A stretch of DNA of 64,000 bases, taken from NCBI GenBank assembly GCA_963709395.1, contig CAVPWP010000020.1, positions 310,001 through 374,000 of the forward strand, read 5' to 3'. Below the pieces are notes generated by a model, which was not told the DNA's origin, did no database searches, and saw only the letters and a list, made by a program, of their open reading frames with translations. Made by a program: the position numbers and the translations under genes. The DNA comes from CAVPWP01 sp963709395 (GTDB taxonomy: Bacteria; Pseudomonadota; Alphaproteobacteria; Rhodobacterales; Rhodobacteraceae). Every line of letters starts with the position of its first letter. Positions within the stretch are counted from its first letter, which is position 1. Positions 1 to 8,718 of the stretch are shown here, piece by piece.

Positions 1-1370
1 ATGTCCTGCGCCTTGCGCGCAGCGATCCGGGTGGAATCGACCCGGCTCATCTGGCCTGCACCGACGCCGACTGTCGCGCCATCCCTGGCATAGACGATGG
101 CGTTCGACTTGACGTGCTTGGCCACGCGCCATGCGAAAAGAAGATCGGCAAGCTCCGCCTCGGTCGGCGCGCGCCGGGTGACGACCTTGAGATCCGATGC
201 CGAAATCCGGCCGTTGTCGCGGCCCTGGACAAGAAAGCCGCCCGCGACCGGTGCAAAGACGATGCCGGACGCCGCAGGATCGGGAAGACCGCCGGTGGTC
301 AGAAGCCGCAGGTTCTTTTTCGCCGCGAAGACCGCCTTGGCCGCATCGTCGGCATCCGGCGCGATCACCACCTCGGTGAAGATCGCGCTGATCGCTTCGG
401 CCGTGGGGCCGTCAAGCGGGACGTTCAGCGCGACGATCCCCCCGAAGGCCGAGGTCCGGTCGCAATCGAGCGCGCGGCCGAACGCCTCGGCGGGGGTTGC
501 GCCGGTCGCGACACCGCAGGGATTGGCATGTTTGACGATCACGCAGGCCGGCCCGTCCGAGGGCGCGAATTCGGCCACGCATTCGAAAGCCGCGTTGGTG
601 TCGTTGATGTTGTTGTAGCTCAGCTCCTTGCCCTGATGCTGGGTGGCGGTCGCCACGCCCGGGCGGTGCGTGCCGTCGGTGTAGAAGGCCGCCGACTGAT
701 GCGGGTTCTCGCCGTAGCGAAGGGTCTGGGCCAGGGTACCGGCAAAGCTGCGGCGGCGCGGGGCGTCCATGCCCTGCGCGCCGGCCATCCATGTCGACAC
801 GGCCGTGTCATAGGCTGCGGTGCGCGCAAAGGCGGTCTGGGCCGCCCATTTGCGGAAGGCCAGCCGCGTGCCGCCGCCGGTCGCGCGCATCTCGTCCAGA
901 AGGGCGGCGTAGTCCTGCGGATCGACGATGACCGTCACCGCGCCATGGTTCTTGGCCGCCGCGCGGATCATCGCCGGACCGCCGATGTCGATATTCTCGA
1001 TCACGTCCTCTTCGCCCGCGCCCGACGCGACGGTCGCCTCGAACGGGTAGAGGTTCACGATCAGAAGGTCGATCGGCGCGATACCGTGCGCCTCCATCGC
1101 CGCCAGGTGCTCGGGATTGTCGCGCAGCGCCAGCAGCCCGCCATGGACCGCCGGGTGCAGCGTCTTGACGCGGCCGTCCATCATCTCGGGGAACCCGGTC
1201 AGGTCGGCGACATCCGTCACCGGCAGGCCCTTGTCGCGCAGCATTGCCGAGGTGCCCCCCGTGGACACCAGGGCAACCCCCATGTCCGCCAGCCCTTGCG
1301 CCAGGTCGACCAGACCGGTCTTGTCGGAAACGGAAATCAGCGCCCGGCGGATCGGCGTTGTGTCGGTCAT
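1..1370 (-). CDS. purH: Bifunctional AICAR transformylase/IMP cyclohydrolase PurH (3' end outside window)
   Basis: Catalyses the last two steps of de novo IMP synthesis in the cytoplasm: formyl transfer to AICAR, then ring closure. The frame is open from an ATG at 1370 to the window edge, about 456 codons of an expected 520-530, so only the C-terminal part is missing. The N-terminal IMP cyclohydrolase (MGS-like) domain is visible: ALISVSDKTGL near residue 10, STGGTSAMLR near 36 and FPEMMDGRVKTLHP near 60. The transformylase part follows, with RYGENPHQSAAFY, NDTNAAFE and VKHANPCGVA. A heparinase-like gene ends 20 bases upstream on the same strand, so the two are probably co-transcribed. Identification is firm. 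Confidence 0.96.
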   Translation of the reverse strand, partial: MTDTTPIRRALISVSDKTGLVDLAQGLADMGVALVSTGGTSAMLRDKGLPVTDVADLTGFPEMMDGRVKTLHPAVHGGLLALRDNPEHLAAMEAHGIAPIDLLIVNLYPFEATVASGAGEEDVIENIDIGGPAMIRAAAKNHGAVTVIVDPQDYAALLDEMRATGGGTRLAFRKWAAQTAFARTAAYDTAVSTWMAGAQGMDAPRRRSFAGTLAQTLRYGENPHQSAAFYTDGTHRPGVATATQHQGKELSYNNINDTNAAFECVAEFAPSDGPACVIVKHANPCGVATGATPAEAFGRALDCDRTSAFGGIVALNVPLDGPTAEAISAIFTEVVIAPDADDAAKAVFAAKKNLRLLTTGGLPDPAASGIVFAPVAGGFLVQGRDNGRISASDLKVVTRRAPTEAELADLLFAWRVAKHVKSNAIVYARDGATVGVGAGQMSRVDSTRIAARKAQD

Positions 1371-1390
1371 GGTCTGTCGGTCCTTCAGGG

Positions 1391-3141
1391 TCATTCCGGC
1401 GCGAACCGGTCTTCCATCTCGAAGTCGCGGATATGCGACGGTGTATCCTGCGCCTTGGCCAACGACCAGCTGACCCGCGTGGCGTAGTCGACGACGCGGC
1501 CCGACAGTACGATCTGGCGGGTCGCACGCGGGCTGAGGCGGCTTTTCTCCAGATAGACGCTGGGGTCAAGGGACATCGCGGCGTCGCCCTCGGACCGGAA
1601 GATCCAGAGCTCGCCGCTTTTCAGCGCCAGCGAGACCGCCGTGCCGCCCATGTCGAGCTTGGCATCGACATCCGGGTGCAGGTGGAAGCGCACCGTAAAG
1701 GGAATGCCCGCCGATTTCGACCGCACGAAGGCAAGGTCGAAGAGCCGCTCGCCTTCGGGGCCCAGCGCCACAAGCGCATCCTCGCCCGACAGGCCGCGTC
1801 CGTTGAAGGTCGAGTTGCAGGTTGCGCACATGCGTCAGGCCATGGGTCGGCACATAGCCGTCATGACCCATGCGCAGGATCGTGCCCATCTCGTCCTCGG
1901 CCCGTTCGCAGCGCACGTCGCGCGGGGCATCGACCAGAAGCTCGGCCCGGCGACCCGACACGATGCCGGCGACACCCAGGCGCGAGGACGAATACCCCTC
2001 GATCCCGAGCGTCGAATGCGAGGCGGTCGCCCGACCCGCCCGCCGCCAGCTTTGCCCGAAGGTTCCGCCCGAGCCGCAATTGACCACCAGCGGACGCCGC
2101 CCCGACGTCAGTTCGAACGCCAGTGTCGAGGCATGGGCATTCGCCGAAGCCTGCGGCTTGGGCGGTGGCGCCGCGTCGACGACGACGGTGGTGCGCCCGT
2201 GGGCCAGCCGCGCAAAGCCCATCGCAAGGCCGTTGTGCAACGCCACCCGCACGCCCGAGGCCGCCAGCGCCTGCTCGAGCCGTCCTTCCAGACCCCGCCC
2301 GCCGCCATGGAACCGCGCAAGGCCCCCATCGGCGTGGCGCAGGGTGCGCAGCGTGGGCGCGATGGCCTGGATCGCATCCATGTGCGACCGCCCCGGCATG
2401 CGCCCGGCTTCGGCCAGCGCGTCGGACGCCCAGTTCAGCAGCGTGAAGACTTCGAGCAGTTCCTCCGGGTTGCGGGTCGACAGCCCGCCGTTGCGGTCGA
2501 TCTGGGCGGCGCATTCGCGCGACAGCGCGCGCATGGCATGGCCCACATGCCGGTCCATTCCCGTCAGGGCGAGGCCCGCATAGACCAGCCCCGTCAGCGC
2601 CTCGAACCGAGGCAATCCGGGCGAAGCCGCCTTCCAGCGTCGGCTCAGAAAGATCGTCTGCCGCGCGAGCGACCGGAAATACGCCTCGGACACCGCGCGG
2701 TCCTGGCCGTTCAGCAGCAGGATCGCGTGGTTGATCATGCGGATCATGCGCCGCCCGGTCAGGTCCGGCGTCCAGCCCGGTCCCTGGCCGCTGCCAAAGC
2801 GCGCAACCCAGTCGTGGGTCCAGTCCTGCGCCCGCTGGCAGGCCAGCATGTCGCCCACCGCGGCCAGATCGTCGAGCCAGGTGAAGCCGTGAAGCTCGGT
2901 CTCGAAGGCCGCATCGGGCATCGGAAGGTCCCAGATCGCGGTTTCCGGCGCCTCGACGAGATAGCCCGAGAACAGGAAATTCCCCGCGCTCAGCTGCCGC
3001 CCGCGGGGGTAGCTGCCGATCGTGCGCGGTTCGGGCTGACTCACGAAAGCCCGTGGCCGGCCGCGCAAGGCTTGCAAGCCGTGCGTGAATCCGGTTCATC
3101 CCGCGCGTCTTGCGCGCGGACAGACTTTCGCCTCGCGACAC
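1391..3141 (-). CDS. Heparinase II/III family protein, interrupted by two +1 frameshifts
   Basis: Polysaccharide-lyase-like protein of the heparinase II/III family; the substrate cannot be read from sequence. The family-like protein is spread over three frames. It starts at a GTG (3141) giving MSRGESLSAR, switches frame at a CCC run at 3050-3052 into AFVSQPEPRTIGSY, and switches again at an AA at 1806-1807 into NGRGLSGEDALVAL. Deleting one base at each place gives 582 continuous residues, the usual family length, ending RDFEMEDRFAPE. Central motifs include FHGGGRGLE and HNGLAMGFARLAHGRTTVVVD, then NCGSGGTFG and ASHSTLG. It lies between rsmB and purH on the same strand, an order typical of Rhodobacteraceae. 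Both shifts are probably sequence errors; true decay is the alternative. Confidence 0.85.
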
Positions 3142-3230
3142 TGTTCGTCCTGCCTCCGGACCCGGGGTGGCGGGTGCTCGGCCCGCAGTCTAGGTGACCG
3201 CTTTCGCGGTGTCATGGCCGATTTCGCGCG

Positions 3231-4502
3231 TCAGGCGGGCTTTTGCAACAGCGCGATGAAGAAGCCGTCCATGCCGCCCGCCTCCGGCCAGTAATCCGGC
3301 CGCAGGCGCACCCCGCCGTTTTCGGTGATCCAGTCGGGCGCAAGGCCGGGAGCATCGGGGAGCAGGACGGTCAGATCGGGATATCGCGCAAGGGCGGCGT
3401 CCAGCTGCCGCTCTCCCTCGTCCTTCAGTAGCGAACAGGTGCAGAAGACGGTCCGCCCGCCGGGGCGTGTCAACGCGACCGCACGGTCGATCAGGGCGGA
3501 TTGCAGCTTCAGCAGCCCCGGCAGGTCGAACCCCGCCTTGGCGAAGGGTAGGTCGGGGTGGCGGCGCAGGGTGCCGGTTGCCGAACAGGGCGCGTCGAGA
3601 AGGACGGCGTCGAACCCGCCCGCCCCATCCCAGGTCAGGGCATCCGCCGCAACGACCTCTGCCTCAAGGCCGGTGCGCACTAGGTTCTCGCGCAGCCGCC
3701 CGAGGCGGCCGTCCGAGATATCCACCGCCGTCACCTGCGCTCCCGCATCGGCCAGTTGCAGCGTCTTGCCGCCAGGTGCCGCGCAGAGATCGAGCACCCG
3801 TTCCCCCGGTTGCGGCGCAAGGATGCGGGCGGGCAGGGCCGCCGCCGCATCCTGCACCCACCAGTCGCCCGGCTCGAAGCCCGGCAGAGCGCTGACCTGC
3901 GGCTGCCCTGCCAGGCGAACGCTTCCCGTCGGCAGGATCGTGCCCTGGGTGGCCTCCGACACCTGTACCTCCAACCCGGCCTTGGGCGTCAGGTCGAGCG
4001 GGGCGCCGCGCAGCTGCGCGGCTTCCATCGCGGCCACGATCTCTTTTCCGTAGTCCGCGATCAGCGGCTTTCTCAACCATTTGGGCAAGGTCGGCAGGGG
4101 AAGCGCGTCCCAGTCGACATCGCCGCGCAGGACGTTGCGCAGAACAGCATTGACCATACCCGCCGACCGCCGCGTCTCGGGGACGGCGCGCGCGATCTCG
4201 ACGGCGCTGTCGACGACGGCATGGGCCGGCGCCCCGTCCGCCAGTATCTCCCACAGCGCCAGACGCAACGTGTTCAGGACGGCCTCGGACGGGCGTTGCC
4301 GCAGGTAGGGACCAACCAGCCGATCGGCGCGACCGGACCAGCGCAAGGCCTCGGTCGCCAGCCGCTGGGCTCGGGCGCGGTCGGAGGGGGCCAGCGGGGC
4401 CAGAAAATCGCGCATGGCATCGCCAAGCATCTGCCCGCCCTCGGTGACCGCGGTCATCAGGTCGCGCGCGGCGCGGCGCGCCACCAGCCCTTGTTTCGCC
4501 AT
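3231..4502 (-). CDS. rsmB: 16S rRNA (cytosine-5)-methyltransferase of the RsmB/NOL1-NOP2-Sun family
   Basis: SAM-dependent methyltransferase of 423 residues expected to make m5C967 in 16S rRNA. The N-terminal ~150 residues are a NusB-like RNA-binding domain (RAQRLATEALRW, ETRRSAGMVNAVLRNVLRG). The catalytic half has the SAM loop LDLCAAPGGKTLQLAD, then DAPCSATGTLRRHPD, and the nucleophile in VFCTCSLLKDEGE. I chose the ATG at 4502 (MAKQGLVARRAARDL) because earlier in-frame starts add an unrelated leader that would run into the divergent DUF1674 gene. The C-terminus GGMDGFFIALLQK is typical. The heparinase-like gene lies 89 bases downstream. Confidence 0.93.
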   Translation of the reverse strand: MAKQGLVARRAARDLMTAVTEGGQMLGDAMRDFLAPLAPSDRARAQRLATEALRWSGRADRLVGPYLRQRPSEAVLNTLRLALWEILADGAPAHAVVDSAVEIARAVPETRRSAGMVNAVLRNVLRGDVDWDALPLPTLPKWLRKPLIADYGKEIVAAMEAAQLRGAPLDLTPKAGLEVQVSEATQGTILPTGSVRLAGQPQVSALPGFEPGDWWVQDAAAALPARILAPQPGERVLDLCAAPGGKTLQLADAGAQVTAVDISDGRLGRLRENLVRTGLEAEVVAADALTWDGAGGFDAVLLDAPCSATGTLRRHPDLPFAKAGFDLPGLLKLQSALIDRAVALTRPGGRTVFCTCSLLKDEGERQLDAALARYPDLTVLLPDAPGLAPDWITENGGVRLRPDYWPEAGGMDGFFIALLQKPA

Positions 4503-4577
4503 GACGATGCCGTCCCGGGTTGAGCGATCGGTCTCACGGCGTATATCAGACAGAACGACGCGACAAGGACTGAGCGG

Positions 4578-4757
4578 ATGAGCGACACGGAACGCCCTGA
4601 ACTGACCCCGGCTGCGCAGCGTGCCCTGCAAGAGGCAGAGGAACGCCGCAAGGCCGCACGCGGACCGGACCTGCCGAAGGAACTTGGCGGACGCAAGGGC
4701 CCGGAACCCGTGCGCTACGGCGACTGGGAGCGAAAGGGAATCGCGGTGGACTTCTAG
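4578..4757 (+). CDS. DUF1674 small protein (SDHAF4-like)
   Basis: A 59-residue protein, MSDTERPELT to GIAVDF. The conserved tail of the DUF1674/SDHAF4 family is clear: ELGGRKGPEPVRYGDWERKG followed by IAVDF. The mitochondrial relative assists flavinylated SdhA assembly into succinate dehydrogenase; the same role in bacteria is an inference here. It is divergent from rsmB with 75 bases between starts, and its TAG is three bases from the end of the convergent secreted-protein gene. The first 30 residues are charged and probably disordered. Confidence 0.85.
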   Translation: MSDTERPELTPAAQRALQEAEERRKAARGPDLPKELGGRKGPEPVRYGDWERKGIAVDF

Positions 4758-4760
4758 GCG

Positions 4761-5120
4761 CTATTGCAGCGTCAGGTCAGCGTAGATACCCTCGCCGCGA
4801 TCCGAGGTGAAGCGGATCGTCCGGCCACTGACCTTCACTTCCTGGCAATTCGGGCCAAGATCGCGATCTCCGAAATAGAGGGTGCGGCAGAAATAGCCGT
4901 CTGACCATTGCCAGTTCCCGGTGACGGAGCGCCCGAAAGCGCGGCCGATGATTTCACCTTGCGGTGTCACCTTCACCCGTATTCCGAAGCGCGTCAGGTC
5001 GCGGCCGACGATCAGCTCGTTGAACCGGTCCTGTTCGCGCAGGGTCTGGAATTCCTGCGCCGCGGGTGCGTTCGAAGCAAGCAGAAGCGTCAGTACAAAG
5101 GATGCAAGAAGCAGCCTCAT
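4761..5120 (-). CDS. Small secreted protein of unknown function
   Basis: 119 residues. The start at 5120 (MRLLLASFVLTLLLASNAPA) is chosen because it begins directly with a signal peptide; cleavage is likely near APA-AQEF. The mature ~98 residues contain two cysteines, in DGYFCRTLYFG and LGPNCQEV, well placed for a periplasmic disulfide. I do not recognise a named family with certainty. The gene lies 66 bases downstream of dapB on the same strand and could be read with it. It meets the DUF1674 gene tail to tail with only three bases between the stops, leaving no room for a terminator. Confidence 0.75.
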   Translation of the reverse strand: MRLLLASFVLTLLLASNAPAAQEFQTLREQDRFNELIVGRDLTRFGIRVKVTPQGEIIGRAFGRSVTGNWQWSDGYFCRTLYFGDRDLGPNCQEVKVSGRTIRFTSDRGEGIYADLTLQ

Positions 5121-5186
5121 GGCATTCCCCCGGTGTGGTCCGTCGTTCGAGATTCCCAAGAGATACGCAATGCGGCCGGCTTCGGA

Positions 5187-5999
5187 TCAGTCGAGGCCCA
5201 GCACGTCCATCATATCGTAGGCGCCGGGATGCCGCCCAAGGCCCCATAGCGCCGCCTTCAGCGCCCCGCGGGCGAAGACCGTGCGGTCGGTGGCGATGTG
5301 ACTGAGGCGGATGCGCTCGCCCTGGCCGGCGAAGATCACGTCGTGTTCGCCCACGATGTCGCCGCCCCGCACCGAGGAGAACCCGATGTGCCCGGGCGTC
5401 CGGGCGCCGGTGATCCCATCGCGCCCGCGGTCGGAGACCCGCTCGAGCGCAATCCCCCGCCCCTCGGCGGCCGCTTCGCCCAGCATCAGCGCCGTGCCCG
5501 ACGGCGCGTCGACCTTGTGGCGGTGATGCGCCTCGACGATCTCGATGTCGAAATCCTCGTCCAGCGCCTGCGCCACCTTCCGGGTCAGCTGGACCAGAAG
5601 GTTGACCCCAAGGCTCATGTTGCCGGCGCGGATCACCACGGCGTGACGCGCCGCCAGCGTCAGCTTTTCTAGCTGGTCTGCGTTGAATCCGGTCGTCCCG
5701 ATCACATGAACCGCCCGCGCCTGTGCGGCCAGCATCGCGTAGTCCAGCGTGGCTTCGGGTGCCGTGAAATCGAGAATGGCCTGGGCCGTCGCGAAGGCCT
5801 CAAGCGGGTCGTCGCCCACATGCGTCCCGACGGGCGCACCGCCCATCGCGACACCCACGTCCTGCCCGATCCAGTCGTGGCCGGGCCGCTCGATCGCCCC
5901 GACCAGGCACGCTGCAGGGCTGTCGAGGACAGTGCGGATCAGCATCTGCCCCATACGTCCGGACGCCCCGGTCACGACGATTCCCGGCAGGTTGCTCAT
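5187..5999 (-). CDS. dapB: 4-hydroxy-tetrahydrodipicolinate reductase
   Basis: Lysine and diaminopimelate pathway enzyme of 270 residues that reduces 4-hydroxy-tetrahydrodipicolinate with NAD(P)H. The nucleotide-binding loop VTGASGRMGQM is at residues 9-19, IGTTGF near 100, the catalytic EAHHRHKVDAPSGTA at 156-170 and the C-terminal FARGALKAALWG is typical. The ATG at 5999 gives the family N-terminus MSNLPGIVV; the upstream ATG adds ten unrelated residues. It is divergent from rbfA with 93 bases between them, which must hold both promoters. Confidence 0.96.
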   Translation of the reverse strand: MSNLPGIVVTGASGRMGQMLIRTVLDSPAACLVGAIERPGHDWIGQDVGVAMGGAPVGTHVGDDPLEAFATAQAILDFTAPEATLDYAMLAAQARAVHVIGTTGFNADQLEKLTLAARHAVVIRAGNMSLGVNLLVQLTRKVAQALDEDFDIEIVEAHHRHKVDAPSGTALMLGEAAAEGRGIALERVSDRGRDGITGARTPGHIGFSSVRGGDIVGEHDVIFAGQGERIRLSHIATDRTVFARGALKAALWGLGRHPGAYDMMDVLGLD

Positions 6000-6092
6000 C
6001 TCTCTCTCCTCGCCCGTATCTGTCCGCACGGTCTAGCGCCATGTCATCGGCAAGGCAAAGCCCGCCTTGAAGCAACCGGCGGCAAGGCGTAG

Positions 6093-6494
6093 ATGAGCGC
6101 CATGGCCAAATCCAGATCTCATGACCGGTCCGGTCCGACACAACGCCAGTTGCGCGTCGGCGAACTGATACGGCGCCGCCTGTCGGAAGTGCTGGCGCGC
6201 GGCGAGGTGCATGACCCGGAGCTTGGCGCGATGTCGATCACTGTGGGCGAGGTACGCACCTCGCCCGATCTCAAGGTCGCGACCGCCTATGTCCTGCCCC
6301 TGGGCGGCGACCAGCGGGAGGCCGCGCTGGCCGCGCTCAATCGCAACCGGTCCGAAATCCGGCGGCAGGTGACCAAGGGCCTTGCCCTGAAATACGCCCC
6401 CGAGATCCGCTTCGTTCTCGACGAGACCTATGACCGCATCGACGACACGCGGCGGATGTTGTCGCGGGACGATGTGCGCCGTGACCTCGATTAG
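6093..6494 (+). CDS. rbfA: 30S ribosome-binding factor A
   Basis: Ribosome maturation factor of 133 residues that binds the 30S subunit during late 16S processing. The single KH-like domain is complete: QRQLRVGELIRRRLSEVL, EVRTSPDLKVATAYVLPLGG and ALKYAPEIRFVLDETYDR. A second possible start lies nine bases in (6102, MAKSRSH). It begins the rbfA-truB-rpsO-pnp neighbourhood common in bacteria, here with other genes inserted. Its last 14 bases overlap the chosen start of the next gene. Confidence 0.95.
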   Translation: MSAMAKSRSHDRSGPTQRQLRVGELIRRRLSEVLARGEVHDPELGAMSITVGEVRTSPDLKVATAYVLPLGGDQREAALAALNRNRSEIRRQVTKGLALKYAPEIRFVLDETYDRIDDTRRMLSRDDVRRDLD

Positions 6495-7230
6495 GACCGG
6501 TCTTCTTCCGGTCCTTCTTGTCGCCTGTGCCGTCTTCGGCACACAGGCCTCGGCGGAGTGCCGCAAGGACGTGTTCGAAGGCCACCCGTTCACGGTCTGC
6601 ATCGCCGATCCCGCCACCGACGATCTTCGCCTGTTCCTGACCGATGACGACGGGCAAATCCTGGGCTCGTTCGACCGCGTGCGCGAGGGGCTGGCATCCG
6701 AAGGTCGTGATCTGCGGTTCGCGATGAACGCCGGCATGTATCATCCCGACCGGTCGCCGGTAGGACATTACCTTGCCCCCGAAGGCGAGGTCCGGCGCGT
6801 CATCACCTCGGCCGGACCGGGCAACTTCGGACTCTTGCCCAACGGCGTCTTCTGCATCGGCGATGGCTGGGCACGGGTGATCGAAAGCCGCGCCTATGCC
6901 GAGGACCGGCCGGACTGCCGCTATGCGACCCAGTCCGGACCGATGCTGGTCATCGACGGCGCCTTGCACCCGCGCTTCATCGAGGACAGCCCGTCGCGGT
7001 TCGTCCGCAACGGCGTCGGCGTGACCGCGGACGGCCGTGTCGTGACAGCGATCAGCGACAGTGCGGTGAACTTCGACACCCTGGGGCGCTTCTTCCGTGA
7101 CCGTCTCGGCACCCCAAATGCGCTTTACTTCGACGGCAATATCTCTCGTCTCTACGCGCCCGAGCTTCGGCGCAACGACATCGGACTTCCACTCGGGCCT
7201 ATCTTCGGCGTGGTCGTCCCGGCCGATTGA
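6481..7230 (+). CDS. Phosphodiester glycosidase family protein (DUF2233/NAGPA-like), exported
   Basis: 249 residues from a GTG at 6481 (MTSIRTGLLPVLLVACAVFG), which gives a clean signal peptide ending near TQASA-ECRK; an ATG at 6472 is the alternative. The family motifs are all present: AMNAGMYHPDRSPVGHYL, LLPNGVFCIG, RYATQSGPMLVIDG, FVRNGVGV and LYFDGNISRLYAP. Relatives hydrolyse phosphodiester-linked sugars; the physiological substrate is unknown. The gene overlaps rbfA by 14 bases, implying translational coupling, although nothing in the predicted activity relates to ribosome maturation. Four or more cysteines in the mature part fit a periplasmic protein. Confidence 0.87.
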   Translation: MTSIRTGLLPVLLVACAVFGTQASAECRKDVFEGHPFTVCIADPATDDLRLFLTDDDGQILGSFDRVREGLASEGRDLRFAMNAGMYHPDRSPVGHYLAPEGEVRRVITSAGPGNFGLLPNGVFCIGDGWARVIESRAYAEDRPDCRYATQSGPMLVIDGALHPRFIEDSPSRFVRNGVGVTADGRVVTAISDSAVNFDTLGRFFRDRLGTPNALYFDGNISRLYAPELRRNDIGLPLGPIFGVVVPAD

Positions 7231-7291
7231 CGGCGCGCCCGCGCGCCGCTAGCAGGTCGGCCCCCGGCAACACATGCAAAGGTAAGATGCG

Positions 7292-8197
7292 ATGGCACGG
7301 CGCAAGAAGGGCAGGCCGATCAATGGCTGGGTGGTCATCGACAAGCCCGCCGGACTGACCTCCACCGCCGTGGTGAACAAGGTTCGCTGGGCATTCGGGG
7401 CGCAGAAGGCCGGACATGCGGGCACGCTTGATCCCGCCGCCACGGGTGTCCTTGCCATAGCCTTTGGCGAGGCGACCAAGACCGTTCCCTTCATCGCCGA
7501 GGCCCTCAAGGCCTACCGGTTCACCGTCCGGCTGGGGGCGGCGACCAACACCGACGACGCCGAAGGCGAGGTGATCGTGACCTCGGACGCGCGCCCCGAA
7601 ACCGCAGCGATCGAGGCCGCTCTGGCGCAGTTTACCGGCGACATCCTGCAGGTTCCGCCCAAGTTCTCGGCAGTGAAGATCGACGGCGAGCGCGCCTATG
7701 CACTGGCGCGGGCCGGAGACGACCCGCAAATCGAGGCGCGGCCACTCTTCGTAGAAAGCCTGACCTTGATCGACCGCGAGGATTCCGATCATGTGACCCT
7801 CGAGATGGTCTGTGGCAAGGGCGGCTACGTTCGCAGCATCGCCCGCGATCTGGGCGAGCATCTTGGCTGCCACGGGCATGTCGTGACCCTGTGCCGCTTG
7901 TGGTCCGGGCCCTTCGATCTGGACGATGCCACGACCCTCGACGCCATCGAGGCCGAGGCGGGGCAAGAGACGCTTGACCGCTTTCTCCTGCCGCTTGAAG
8001 TGGCGCTGGGCGACCTTGCCGAGGTCCGTTGTGTCCCCGAGGCGGCGGCCCGCCTGCGCCACGGCAATCCGGCGCCAGTCATCGCGTCGGATGCCGACTA
8101 CGGTGAGACCGCTTGGGCCTCCTGCCAGGGACGGGCGGTGGCGATCGGCGTCTACCGCTCTGGCGAACTCCACCCGACGCGGGTGATCCTGCAATGA
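7292..8197 (+). CDS. truB: tRNA pseudouridine(55) synthase
   Basis: 301-residue enzyme that isomerises U55 in the T-loop of tRNAs. Starts MARRKKGRPINGWVVIDKPA; the catalytic aspartate is in HAGTLDPAATGVL (about D47). Further motifs are YRFTVRLGAATNTDDAEG, QVPPKFSAVKIDGERAYALAR and GKGGYVRSIARDLGE. The C-terminal stretch carries the short TruB tail. Its stop overlaps the next gene's start (ATGA at 8194-8197). About 60 bases separate it from the glycosidase gene upstream, enough for a ribosome site but with no obvious terminator. Confidence 0.96.
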   Translation: MARRKKGRPINGWVVIDKPAGLTSTAVVNKVRWAFGAQKAGHAGTLDPAATGVLAIAFGEATKTVPFIAEALKAYRFTVRLGAATNTDDAEGEVIVTSDARPETAAIEAALAQFTGDILQVPPKFSAVKIDGERAYALARAGDDPQIEARPLFVESLTLIDREDSDHVTLEMVCGKGGYVRSIARDLGEHLGCHGHVVTLCRLWSGPFDLDDATTLDAIEAEAGQETLDRFLLPLEVALGDLAEVRCVPEAAARLRHGNPAPVIASDADYGETAWASCQGRAVAIGVYRSGELHPTRVILQ

Positions 8198-8718
8198 TCG
8201 AACGCGCTCACCGCAAGGGCGATGCCGACAGCGTTGCGGTCTATTCCGACTGCGAGGTCTACCGCTATGCGCTGACGCGGGTGTGGGATCCGTCGGGACC
8301 GAAGGCGCTTTTCGTGATGCTCAACCCGTCCACCGCGACCGAGCGGCAGAACGACCCCACGGTCGAACGCTGCGAACGTCGCGCCCGCGCATTGGGTTTC
8401 GGCGCCTTCCGGGTCTGCAACATCTTCGCACTGCGCCAGACCGATCCGAAACAGATGCGCGCGCATCCCGAACCGGTGGGGCCGGACAACGATGTGGCGA
8501 TCCTTGACGGCTGCGCCTGGGCGGACCGGATCGTCTGCGCCTGGGGCGCGCATGGCGAACACCTGAACCGGGGACCGGTCGTGGAAGACTTGATGCGCGC
8601 GACGGGCGCGACGCTTCTGGCACTTGGGATCACCCGGCAGGGCCACCCGCGCCATCCCCTCTATGTCAGCTATGCGGCCCGCCCCATGCCCTGGCCCAGG
8701 GCAGCGGTCAGCGACTGA
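8194..8718 (+). CDS. DUF1643 domain protein
   Basis: 174 residues, translationally coupled to truB by ATGA. The DUF1643 signature is obvious: FVMLNPSTATERQNDPTVER then RARALGFGAFRVCNIFALR. A later stretch reads VCAWGAHGE and the end is GITRQGHPRHPLYVSY. The biochemical function of the family is not established. Its last 11 bases overlap the 3' end of the convergent acidic-protein gene. Confidence 0.87.
   Translation: MIERAHRKGDADSVAVYSDCEVYRYALTRVWDPSGPKALFVMLNPSTATERQNDPTVERCERRARALGFGAFRVCNIFALRQTDPKQMRAHPEPVGPDNDVAILDGCAWADRIVCAWGAHGEHLNRGPVVEDLMRATGATLLALGITRQGHPRHPLYVSYAARPMPWPRAAVSD

Noticed and set aside
1641..3197. 518-codon open frame on the plus strand opposite the heparinase-like gene
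   Set aside because: Composition of an antisense shadow (Arg/Pro-rich); the minus frames contain conserved motifs.
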